The translations under genes were made by a program, and so were the position numbers. A DNA stretch of 64,000 nt from assembly GCA_009760855.2 (NCBI GenBank), contig WPIO01000008.1, positions 1,331,001-1,395,000 on the forward strand, read 5' to 3'. Of this stretch, positions 1 to 12,588 are shown in pieces. Position 1 is the first letter of the stretch; every line of letters begins with the position of its first letter. The notes below the pieces were generated by a model. The model did no database searches, was not told the DNA's origin, and worked only from the letters and a program-made list of their open reading frames with translations. Source of the DNA: Cristatella mucedo. Its lineage: Eukaryota; Bryozoa; Phylactolaemata; Cristatellidae.

Positions 1-39
1 TATGGCTGCCACTGCTGCTGCTGCAGGTGGCGACGACAT

Positions 40-238
40 TCACGCTTGAATCATGGTCATTTTAGCCGGTGTCAGCTGATGCGGTCCGTAGGCAGCACTG
101 CGACAGTCGCTGACTGCTGCTGCTGCTCCTCCTCCGCTGCCGCCCGTGTACCGGATGTTCAGTGTCTCGCAGCCTTTCGTGGAGCAGTAGTCCCAGCCCT
201 GTCTTGACTCCCTCGCCTGAACCTTGACGAACAGCAGC
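40..238 (-). CDS. CEMIP-like exon 21 (terminal, with stop)
   Basis: It begins at TGTAG and encodes LLFVKVQARESRQGWDYCS, KGCE and VSDCRSAAYGP, then stops (TGA at 42-40). A paralogous exon at 61697-61880 stops at the equivalent place. The early C-terminus, without the GG2 domain of vertebrate CEMIP, is therefore conserved. The 3' UTR runs out of the window. Confidence 0.9.
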
Positions 239-409
239 CTACAGCGACAGACCGTGGCAGGAAAGCGTTGAGAGGCGGTCTGCAGAGTGAGCCCAGAGCA
301 CGGGGAGGGGGCACGCCGAGAGCAGGGGGAATGCCCAGAGGGGGGGGGCGAGGGAGGGCGATGGAAGTCGAATTAGTTTTGTTGCAGCCTCTCAGAGCAG
401 GTAAAGCAC

Positions 410-440
<31 letters not shown>

Positions 441-3400
441 TTGCACTTGATAAAGCGCCCTCAGAGAACTTAATCTCTTTCTAGGCGCTTTACATTTGCT
501 GCAAAGTGATACGCAATAGAATAGTAAGTAAAATCATGCTTGAAAAACAAACAAAATGAATAACATGGTTAGGGGTTACATGCACTGGGTCAGCATGCAA
601 ATGTGGTTAGTGGCAGCATGAACAGTGTCAGCACGCATAAGCACATCGAGGACGAATCACAAGGACCCACTAAATGCTGTCCTAAATAGGTATGTTTTTA
701 AGTTTCTTTTAAATGTGGTCAGGTCAGGGGATGTTCTGATGCAGGTCGGGAGGGAGTTCCAGGCTGTGGGAGCATACGAGCTAAATGCACGGTCTCCAAA
801 GGATTTAAGGTTTGTACGAGGTATTTCTAGACTGTTGGATTCCGAAAAGCGAGTGGTACGATGCTTTGCCTGATGGGGTAGTATATCTGAAAGATAGGCT
901 GGAGCCATAGAATGAAGAGACCTAAAAGTGAGCGACAAAACCTTGAAGTCAATCCGTTGCTTGACTGGTAACCAGTGCAGGTCGGCGAGAAGTGGAGTAA
1001 TGTGGCAACTGCGACGCTCACGACAGACAAGCCTAGCTGCAGAGTTTTGCACCAGCTGCAATCGCCTGATCGCACATGCTGGTAGGCCAGTAAGCAGTGA
1101 GTTGCAGAAGTCGAGACGAGATGTCACGAATGCATGGACCAACTTGGACGTGGTATCCTTATCTAAACAAGCCCTAATTTTAGCAATGTTATGAAGCTGA
1201 AAATAGGCTGATTTGACTGTGGAGCTGATATGGTCGTCTAACGAGAGGTCGCTTTGGAATATGACACCTAGATTTCGAGCTGATGCAACTGGAGATATGC
1301 TGGCAGAGCCAATTTTGAAAGTCAGCCTTTCCAATTTCGACACGTTCTTCAGGAAGTGCTGTGACCTTCCTCTATTTTAATGGGCCTCAGGTGCTGAGGT
1401 GGTTTTGTGTGCCAATTTACTCGGTCTTGGCGTTCTCAACTCTTGCTCATTCTTTGTAGCGTTGGGCTGTTTTAATTAAAACTGGTATGTGTGTACGTGC
1501 AAATTTGTGTGCAAATTCCACGAGTGCATTCTCCTCCTCATCCTCCTAATCGCATATCTTGACGGCACGTGCGACTCTGGCCTTCGCACGCGTAGGACTC
1601 GTGTGCTCGTTCTACACCGAGCTACTTGCATGCGGTATAGCTCGTCCCGCTGCGTTGATACTCGGCTGAGCCACAGTGTCGGCCCCCCAGGCCCTCTACT
1701 TGTGGCCACACGGCACGTGGCCACGCGGCACGTGGCCGCAGGTCACGTGGTCTCGGCCTTGGCAGTGGCCTCAGCTTCTCTGAGCTACTCCTAGCTAGCC
1801 GCCACGAAATCTCAGCTCGCACACATATTTCAAGAGCCGAGTTTTCAGCGAGAGGAAATGCATGCGCACGTTGCACTTTTTTTGCGCTTAAAAAAAATCC
1901 TAGCTGATTAAGCAGCCTCATTTGTATAGCGATAGAAGAGCCTTTACGGCTATCACAACCGCTTGCACTGGCGATAAAGAATCGCCCACCGCAGGATTCG
2001 AACCCACGACCTCGGGACCGACGTCGTGAAGGCCCTCAGTGTTGAGAACAGGAGAGAAGAGAAAGTCACAATAGCTCATTTGGAGTAGAGCCCCGACCCG
2101 ATGGATGCATCCGACGATGATCGCTGGGACGATCGCTTTCTTTCTGCTCCAGGGGCAGCTTTCCGCTTTTTTGTCAGACCCTCGACGCCAGGCCACCGGT
2201 CCGTATTTTCCGGGCCAGAGCTGTCGCGGTATTTCAAGTTTTGTTTCGCGTTATAAACGTGAAAATCAACTGTCCCTCCCCGATCCACCAATATTGTGAC
2301 CAACCGACTTGTCGGCTATGTTGTGAAGTTTTGCCTGCCAGTTCGGTCGCAGCTCAGTACGACAGCAACTGTTCAGTCAGCAGCGACTAACGACACTATC
2401 GAATGCAACTGTTCAAGCTATTTTTTTTAGCTATTCTACAGTCTGCTAATTTTGTAAGCAATAATTTAAGCTCTCGAAGAGACCAGCAGCAACGAAGCAG
2501 CAAGCAACTGAAGCCGAGTTGGAACTCGTTTGGACTTGTTTCAGCTTCTGTCTTTTGGTGCACACGTCACTAAGAATGGGAGATCGGTCCGAGACTGACG
2601 AAAGACTGTAAGGAAACGGGGAAGCTGAGTGTGATGCTACTTCTCGGTCAAGAACGAGGCAAGACTGGACGAACGACCGATCGTAGGAGCCGTCAATGCA
2701 TTTACAGCTGTGTTTATATTTCAGAGACACGCTCGCTCTACACTCCTGCGGCTTCTCGCCTGCAACGCGAAACACGCGAGCCCTCGTCGAGCAGGTTTCG
2801 CGAGCCTACTAACCGGAGATTCCATCGGATTTTAGGTACCCGGCTTAGAAAAAGCTACCGCTCGAAGTCAACCAACTGAGCAATTTCTCGTGCTCTGCAA
2901 TGCGTTCAATTCAAATGCAATTCGAGCGCGAGTCAGTGTTTGCCTTTGAAAGCGTAGGCCTTCAAATATTGCTTTGCAAAAAAACAGTTTGGATCCACCT
3001 AGACATTGAATGACTGCAATGCGGGAGTCTGATTTCTCCGAATAACATGCTTCGTGCGTTTTACTGCCCACTAGCGTGAGTCGTGCGTTACCCGCATGAG
3101 TCGAGAAGTGATTACACTCTCTGATAGCCGACCGCAGCAGGCTTAGTGGTTGCCTTTTGGCGCAGAATAATTAATATAATAATAATAATAATGATAATAC
3201 ACTTGTAAAGCGCCCTCAGAGAACTTAAGAAATTTCTAGGCACTTCACGTTTGCTCTGCAAGCGCGAGGATTTTCACAGATTTTCGCCGCTGCGACTCAA
3301 AAGCATGCCGAGACAGAAAAAGGCTCCGCACGCCAGCCGACCGCTGTAGAACCCACCGAGAAGCGAAATGCGTACACGCACACATTAATTCATGCATTAA

Positions 3401-6400
3401 TTCAGTGCTCCAAGATTTGGGTCTCGCACGCTAGTGGAAGTGTATAGGCCGGGGCGTGTAGAGGCCTTCGCCGAGCGTCGAAGGACTGCGGCGCAGTCTG
3501 AATATGCCAGTCGATCGAGTAGCGGAGCGGTAACCCGGAAGTTTCGCGAGATCGCTCCGCGCCACTCCTCGCCTACTCCGTACTCCCTACTTCCGCCAGT
3601 GTCTACCCTGCGAGAATGGGAGCGACGCTCCAGAAGAGGAGTGCACATCTGCGTGCGGTTTCGCTAGAAAGGTGAGCGTCTATCATTCAGAGCAAAGTAA
3701 AATAGGTTTTCAGCATTTACAAACCCGGTAAACTAAACGCCTTTACCGGCGTAAGAAGTGCCAGGAAGTTCGGGGGGGTGGGGGTGGTGGGTCAGTCATG
3801 AGCAGCTAAAGCATTTTTGCCACTTCGGATTTCGTTCCAGCTCAAGCAGCTTAGACCGACTGGGCACAGAAGAGGCGAATAGAGCGCTGATCTCAACCCA
3901 AAGCTAGTGGCTGCGACTACTAGTAGTCTGTGACTACTATCCACATCCATATGTCTCCGTCTGTAAATCCACAAAGCCATAAAGATTATGTGGGTGTTAC
4001 GCAGGAGAGTTTTGTATAGAGCACTCACAGCCAGAGCGGCTTTCGGTACGCATTCGGTAGCCAACTAATAGTAGTCTCAACCCAAAGCTAGAGGCTGTAA
4101 CTACTTTGATGTGCAAAGTAGCGAGGCATGGCTTCTGTCAACGGCAGCTCATCTGTGCGCTGCCATTCTCAGAAATCAATATCTTGATTCCAATGCTGCT
4201 ATTTTGACTCGAAAAGTAGAGAAGATTCGCGCTCGAGCTATCGACTTTCGAGCGACTCGAGCTATCGGCAGGACTCGAACCCACGACCCCTGGGTCGTGA
4301 CGTGGGTGAGCACCTCATCTCGAGGCTAATGAGCGACCGGTCTTCTGGACCAGTGGCTACCGGTCTTACGGACTTCCGGCCGTAGGCTGGTAGTGCTGGG
4401 CGCGAAGATTCGAAGTATTTCTTCAAAGGCGAGCTAACCTCCTTCCCCCCTTGTTTTCAGATGAGTCTGACAGGCCGCTAGACGGCCGGGCCCCGCTTTC
4501 CTCACGCGAACATGGATCAGAATCCGGAGGAGATTATTTTTTTTCAATGGGTGTCTTGTTATTTCTAGAGGCGTTATGCGATGCACTTTGTTTTAGACGT
4601 AGGTCTTCAGAGGCGCGGCCGAGCCAGACGCTGCGAATTGGGCCGCGAAGTTCCTTCCTTCCAGACAGGCGGTTCTAACAGCGGCTTCCGGGGGCGGGGC
4701 CGGGGCGCCTTCTGCGAACTTTGCACTGCAGCTTTGGGCTCGCAGCAGAAGACTTCAGGGCGGCGCAATTCAGGCTCGCCCGGAAAGGGGACCGAAAGTC
4801 TTTGGAATGGCAAATGAGGAGGAGTCAGCCTACGGATTATTTTAGGCGTTGCACCTTCGGCCTCTCAAAATGGCAGGTGTCCGGCTCGGTATTTTAGACG
4901 ACGTTCAGGAGGCACCCATACGGGTGACACTCCTACAGTGCGTGAACTTGGAGAGTTCGATTCCATGGGCGGGTGTTGATGCAAGTTCTTTTTAAAAGAA
5001 GCTCAAGTGCGTTTATCGTGGACGGGTCTGGGCAACAACTGGCGGGCGGTGCACTTTGACCTAGCCCTGCCTCTAGGTCGGTCACACTGGGTAGGCGGTG
5101 GGGCGGAGAGAGGGGGCGGAGGCCGTCGGGTCTGCGAGGACGCTACGAAGGTATTTCGCGCGTGTGTCTCCGTCTGTCACTTCACAAAGACTCAGCGGGC
5201 GCCACTCTGGAGATTGTTCTGTAGTGTAGTTCAAAACCATAATATTTATTTTATTACATTATACTTTATTTTATGTTTCGCTCAAATTCTTAATGGCTTT
5301 CGGTGCACATACTGTAGCTAACAGACGTCATCTCGCGGAATAAAGAGAAAGTGAGAAGCATAGCTGAGTCAGGAGGGAAGTTGAGGTAGTGAGTAGCCTG
5401 GAAGTAGCAGCTCAGAACGGCTGGAAAGGATGTGCCATAGTCGGCAGCAGGAGAGTAGTTTTCGTTGAATAAGAACTGTGGAAGCGAGTTCCACAACCCA
5501 AGAGCTGCAAGAGCAAAAGCTTCTGTCACTAACGGTCTTTAGGCGTAGGAACGGAGCAGCTAATTTATTGCCTAATGAGGACCTAATGGCACGAGGAGGC
5601 TGAGACTGGTGCAGCCCTTCAGCTAGGTATACAGGAGCCAAGCCTTGGCGGGACTTGCGTTGGGTAAGCGTAAGAACGGTTCGCTGTCTCCGTTGATCAA
5701 CCGAGAGCCATCGAAGCTCCTTCAGCAAAGGAGACACATTGCTGAAGCTACGGGATTTTCCGACTAGCTTTGCAGCCACAGTCATCGCCAGCTGAAGTGG
5801 CCCACTAGCTTTTTTCGGTAGCCCAGCCAAAACTGAAATGCAATAACCTAGCCTAGACAGAACCAGGGAGCTACTTACATTTTTTTGCAAGCCACCTCGG
5901 TAGACAGTCCCTAGTCTTCGACATGGGTCAGACTTAATGGCTAGCTGTGGATGTAGTCGCCTCAGTGAAACTTTCAAAATTTCAGCTGTTCAGGGCTTAT
6001 GATTCAAGAGGGTCAGCTAGCACGCAATAACGTCTGTGGGGCAGACATCCTTAGTTACAACGAAATCTAGGATATGGCCACCGACGTGAGTGGAATGATT
6101 AACGGGTTGGACCAAACCAAAGTTCTCGAGACAGTCAAAAAATGAGCGAACCTGGCTTCTTCTAGGGTTGCCAACGTGAATATTAAAGGTTTCCTACAAT
6201 CTGTATGGCCTGTCGTACACAAATATGTTGGCGAAGAGCGAAAAATATTATCTATAAATAAGTTTAGACAGCCTGAAGAAGGTCGGTATGTCACAACAGT
6301 GAGAGGCGCTGTCTTTGATGAGGACCTGATTGCCACTGATTCAAACGACGGCCAATGCAAAAAAACTGCTTATCTTATAGCCGAACGATTCAATTCAGGA

Positions 6401-9400
6401 ATAACAGTTTCAGCCCCGCCACCAACCTTGTCAGATCCCATGGACTGTAAGAAAAAGAACCCGGTGGGATGGTCTCAGATGTACAGCTACTGGAACAAGG
6501 CGCCATCCGCGTTTCGGCCAGCAGAAATGCATCTAGCTTCTCCTGGACAGCCTGATATCGGATAAGTAACCCTTTTGTTTTTAGCGAGCGGACATTTATC
6601 AGGCTGAATTTAAGAGGCTGTCCACCAACTGCGCGACGCCGATTAAGTGGCCAGCATTCTCGTCGGCATGCAGCCAGCCCGGCAGACGAATCCTCTTCGA
6701 ATTTAAATTGGACGTTAGTAACAATCGCCGGTCGGCATTTCACAACATGCCGAGGAACGGTAATGACCTATAAGCGCAACGAGTGCTAAGCAGCTCTTTA
6801 AACTTACGGGTCGCAGGTTTGATAGCCGAGTTGTTGATAGGGGGAACGCAGGATGCAGGGAGGTTCTTACTGACCTGCCCAAGAAGGCCCGCCGGTAGGT
6901 GCCCACTAACGACGACATCGAACCTTATCCTAATCAGGTCCAGTTTTGAGTAGAACTTCATCTCACGAAATGAGCAAAAAGTGAGAAGCATAGCTGAGTC
7001 AGGAGAGCTGCTTAGAAAGTGAGTAGCATGGAATTAACAGCTTAGGATGGCTGGAAAGAAAGTGCCACAGTCGGCAGCAGGAGAGTAGATGTATCGTAAG
7101 AATTGTAGAGTGAGTTCCAAAATCCGAGACCTGCAGAGCAAGAGCTTCTTTCGCCAACGGCCTTTCCGCGTGGAATGGAGCAGCTAAACCATCGTCCAAA
7201 GAAGACCCGAGGGCACTAGGAGGCTGAGACTGGCGCAGCAGTGCAGCTAGGAAGAAAGGAGCCAAATCATGGCGGACCTAATGGATCAGCGTAAGAATTC
7301 TGCATTGTCTAATGTAATCGATAGAATATAACTCATTTGTGTGGCGGCCCAAGAGAACCTAATCTACATTCAGGCGCTTTACATGTGCCGCGGGGCTCGA
7401 GCCCACGACCTCGGTCAGACCTTGGTCTGGGCGAGCACGTTAACCTCTGGGCCAAACCAGCTCGGGTTTATCCATTGATCAACCGAGAGCCATCGAAGCT
7501 CCTTCAGCAAGGGAGGTACATTGCTGAACCGCTGGAATTTGTTGACTAGCTTTCCAGCCACACACATCAAGAGCTGCAGAGACTACGATCGCTTCTCTTT
7601 CGGCAGCCCAGCAAAGACATGTTGGTAATAGCTAAAGCCAAAACAGAACCAGGAAGCTCGTTAAATGTCTTTTGACCTGCAGTGGCTGATAGGCCCTACA
7701 CTTGGACAGGGATCGGACGTGGCCGCTAGCTTCGGAGTGTCTCAATCTCATTCTTTTCGATGACACTTTTAAAATGTAAGCCGTTCAGGCCTTATGACTT
7801 CCGCTTTAGGTTTACTGCACGCTCAGTTCTCATCAATTCTTTAGTTCCGCATTGGTCTCTCATGGGGGAGGGGCAAGGGGGCCTAAAGCTGCATTTACAG
7901 GGGCCAACTAACTGGACCTACGGCTCTAGTCTAGCCTCGTTCTCCACAGGCCGTCCGCCGAGGGTCGCATAGACCGTACAATCCAATATGTCACCATATA
8001 ACTGGCATGCACCCAAACGGTTTAACGTGAAGAGTAGAGAAAAAAATTCGCCCACATTCGTAGATATATAAGCGACGATCAAAAGCCTACGCATCACTAT
8101 TTCATAGCTCAGAGTACAATAAAGCGTTCAATTTTAACTATGAAAGTGCACGTTTTAGCTGAATAAACAAATTACCAAATTATCTTCCTCAATTTTTTAA
8201 ATGAACCTCATCGTACGTAGCTGTACCGCCGTAGTACTGAAAATATCAAGCACAGGCAGAGCACCGCACGGTGGTGCTGGTGCGAGACCGCACTAGGGCC
8301 GCTTAAGCGATAGCTATGAGCCGCTAGCCAGACCCCCCCCCGAAAGCCACGGACGGGGCCGCTGGACTCGAAAAGCGACATGAGGAGAGGTTTTTCAAGC
8401 TTCAAGCTCTGCCGTAAGGCCTTCAAGGTGTTTCCGCAGTCGGGAACGTCGCCACTCGTTAAGACGGGGCATGAGAGGCTATAGCTATGGCAACAAGGCT
8501 TCGGCGCGAAACATCGGTGTCGATTCTTCAAGAAGGGGCGTAATCAAAATAATAATTAGAACAATGGTAATACTACTAATAATAACGACATTCGCATAGC
8601 TCCCGTAAGAGAACTAAGTATATTTCTAGGCACCTTGCAAAGGAAGTTGTCGATTGGTTAGGGATAACGTTCACGAAAAAGCTCACCGAGTTTATACCAG
8701 CTGATTTAACAGCCTCTTTTGTATAGCAACAGAAGAGCCTTTACGGCTATCACCACCGCTTGCGGTGGTAATAACGGATCGCCCACTGCAGGATGTGAAC
8801 CTACGACTTTGGGACCGAGGTCGCGATAAGCAACCACATTACCTAGTGTGCGATCACGGCATACCGTTATGCGGAACAAGCGAATGCTGTGAGGAAAATG
8901 GCACTGGGTGCGTTTTTAGATTCTCCTTAAATGTTTCATCAAGTCAGGGTACGTCGCGAAATCAGCCGGTAGTGAGGTCCAGACTTTTGGAGCATGCGAA
9001 CTAAAGGTACGATTTCCAAAAAGATTTGAGGTTAGTTCGAGGCACAGGCAAACAGCTTGATTCCGACAGGTGAGCGGTACGATGAACGGCCTGATGCTTG
9101 GTGACAGGCAAGCTACAATAAGACAGTGAGCGGACCGAAAAGTGAGTGACGAAACCTTGAAGTCGATGCGTCGCTTGACGGGGAGCCGTTTGCTGCAGGT
9201 CGGCGACATTGTGGTGTGACGTTGCAAATGCGACGCTCATGCAAGACAAGCCTAGCTGCGGTCTTCACTTTGTAAGGATGCAGTCGTACATTTTAGAGCT
9301 GCTACGGAAATAATTCGTTTTGTTCATGTATAAAGAGGTTCGCTGAGCGGTGCGCCTTCGACGCAAAGTTTCACGCTCTCAAAAAATGGCGGTACAACCT

Positions 9401-10223
9401 TCTTCTTTAGGGTGTCAAAAGAGGCCCAAGTTGACATGTCTTAAGCACTGGGCAAGCAGCTGTCCTAGCAAGTTTGAAGATACGGATCTGGGGCAGGTAA
9501 ATTAGGAGTGAAAATTAGGAATAAAATTAGAAGTGAAAATAGCGACTTTTTACAACGGCTGAAGAGGATTTCGACGCGGAGTTCCAGTGATGGTCTTGAC
9601 CTTGCGTCGCGCGCCCTCTGAAACATTAGCTACCGATGCCAAAGCAATTGCTACTCAATTATGAAGCTGTCACGCGGCAGACTTCGGGGACAGCTTCCGT
9701 CGCGCCACCCCGGCGACGCTCTACCGGAGCCATGCAGTGGCACTGATTGCAGAGTGCTGCAACTCGGCTTCGCAAGAGATAGCGGACAGAGATAACGCAG
9801 AATCGGCGTTTACGAGCGTTTATTTCTAGGAGTAGTCTTCACAGAAACAGCGAGTCTCTTTCCTGCTACTTTCTGCCCTCCCACTTGATCGGATCACCGG
9901 CCAATGGCAGAGCATCGCGCCGGCATCGCCCAACTCTCTATCGATCGTTTCTTGCTAAGAATGCATTGGGTTTGCCGCTCAGTATTTTGCTTCCTTTCGC
10001 ATGCATACTCCAGTTTTTCATTATTTTTCTTTCAAGACTGGGCTAAGACGATCTATTCGTGATGGGGAAATGGCACGTATCTTTTTGTTATCCTGCGTCG
10101 TTATGCAACGCGCCAGCTACTTTGGCGGGACAGTACGGCCGCTGAGCGGCGCCCAAGTACCGGTGCACTATTTGACGCGCCGCCGCAGCAGTGATTTCGC
10201 TGCACGGCTTTCATCCGCCTGCG

Positions 10224-10269
<46 letters not shown>

Positions 10270-10924
10270 CTCTCTCTCGGCCTAGTTGAACCATTCCACA
10301 AAGCTTGGTTTTACGGTGAGGCGCACTGCCTGCGGTGGGGGGGGCGGAGAACGCTTTCGCGGGAGGCACGGGGGGGGGGGTGATATCGCGCACACGGTAG
10401 CATTGACCGCGAAAGGTGGCTTCGTGGCGGCGGCTGCGCGAGCGGCAGCGGCGGGCACACAGGGTCTCACCCGGTCGACTGCTCCCAGTACCAGCCGTCG
10501 CCTTTTCCGCTGTCCACGTCGGCCAGCGAGTTTCGCTTCTGGAGGCCCACTCTGCTCCTCACGTTGAACTCAATCTCGTAAAAGACCTCAAATATGGCGT
10601 CGAAAGGATAGCACAGGCCGATTCGCAGCCACTCGCCCCTGTAAAAAAACAACAAATTAGCTCTGGGCCGTGAGCTGTAGCCGCTGCAGCAGCAGCAGCA
10701 GCAGCAGCAGCAGGGCGTTTTGAGTACCGGATGTGTAGCTGTGGTGAGCATAGTCGACAGGTCGGCGTGGGAGCTTGACGTGAGCGCGAACAGCGAGCTA
10801 CGAGCAAGGTGAAGGATATAAGCGGAGAGTGTAAGCGAGGCAATGGCATTGACAGCGAAGGAGAGAGGGAAGACAGAGACGTGGAGGGAGAGAAAGAGAG
10901 TGTGTGAGAGAGAGAGAAAGAGAA

Positions 10925-10962
<38 letters not shown>

Positions 10963-11141
10963 AGGGAGAGCGAGAGAGAGAGGAGAGTTGCCGCCCCGTT
11001 TTTTCCCATGAGTAAAGGTGCTCGCCTTTAACGACCTAGGTCAAGGCGCTCACCTTTCCGATCGAGATGGTGGGCTCGAGCCCTGGGTAAATGTAAAGCG
11101 CCTGGATCAGTCAGTTCTCTTATAGCATTGTACAAGTGAAT

Positions 11142-11189
<48 letters not shown>

Positions 11190-12522
11190 GCAGAAAAAAT
11201 ACAGAAAGAAGAGAGAGAAAAAAGAGACGCCTGGTCAGAGAGGCTGGGCGACGTACAATTGACCGCAAAGAGCTGCTAAAATGAGTCGACAAAACACGAT
11301 GGTGCCGCCAGGGAGCTACTGAACGAGGTTATAATGCACTGAAATTCGTTGCTCGCCGAAAGCACCGTTGCAAACATGCGATGCAAGCCATCACAATTGT
11401 AAAGATAGCTTAAGCGTCAGCAGGGCCTTGGGTACGCACACAGGTCAGCCCGTGACAATTTCAACCCTTTCGGGAAGTGTCACTCAATGCGTTTTACTTC
11501 ATCGTACAGCAAGATTCGAGCTCAGCGTGTACGACACACGAGGACGAGGCAAGTGCAGGTTTTTGGCAATGCAGATCCATCGGCTACATCGGCTGCTCGC
11601 GGTTGGACTCACTGGTTGAAGTTGATGACGCGCATCCTGACAAGGTTGGGCGCCAGAGTGTCCCAGTGCACAGTGTACGTCTTGCTGAGCATCATGACCG
11701 GCTGAAATGCCGCCGGTCTTACACCACTCAGCTGCACGGTCGAGTTAGGAAACTCGTCCCTGACCAGCGTGAGCAGCCTACCTCCACGAGCTCCGAACCA
11801 CACCTGCGTGAGAAAAGCGACATGACTCGCGAATGACTTATAAGGGTTCAAAAGGTCAACGGAGCAACGGCGGCCGGTGCTACAACGCCGGCCTCTTTCC
11901 ATCCGCAGTAGCTGAATGGCGAACGCTCGGGAAGACGATATATACGCCAGCCAGTCCGTCAAATCTAGTTGTCGCAGATTGATGAGTAGGGGGGAGGCTA
12001 GCGATCAAAATAAGTGCCGCCCTTTCGAGAGATGGTAGGGACATCGGCTCGGTAGCGCCAGCCGAGGGTTCCGCGTCGTCGCCGCATCTCGCACGAGCGT
12101 TTTGCGAAAGCTAGCGAGCGGCGAGGCCTCTGCCATTGGCGATGTCATGGCATTGCAGCCGACGTCGGCTCCCGGGAAATCGGTACGTCCTCACGTGGCT
12201 GACGTCACGTGGTGCCGCCGAAGCCGCCAGGTGGACAGCTGCAGCGGCAGTGGCATGCAGAGCTCGCTCGTTCGCTCGTCGGTCACTCATTGCTTGTAGT
12301 CAAAGCACTTGCCATCGCGTTCTTGCCGGAGCAGACCACGGCATTCCAATCGGTCTTTGTCTGACATTCCGCGTGCTGGGTAAGGGTATTCTCCGGTCTC
12401 ATGACGTAGCTGTCTCGAATGCCTAAAGAGTTAAAATTAGTCTCGTTTTGGAACGGAACACATGAGAGACAGAGTGAGAGAGGAGATAGAGAGACGAAGA
12501 GAGACAAAGAGAAAGAGAGACA

Positions 12523-12588
<66 letters not shown>

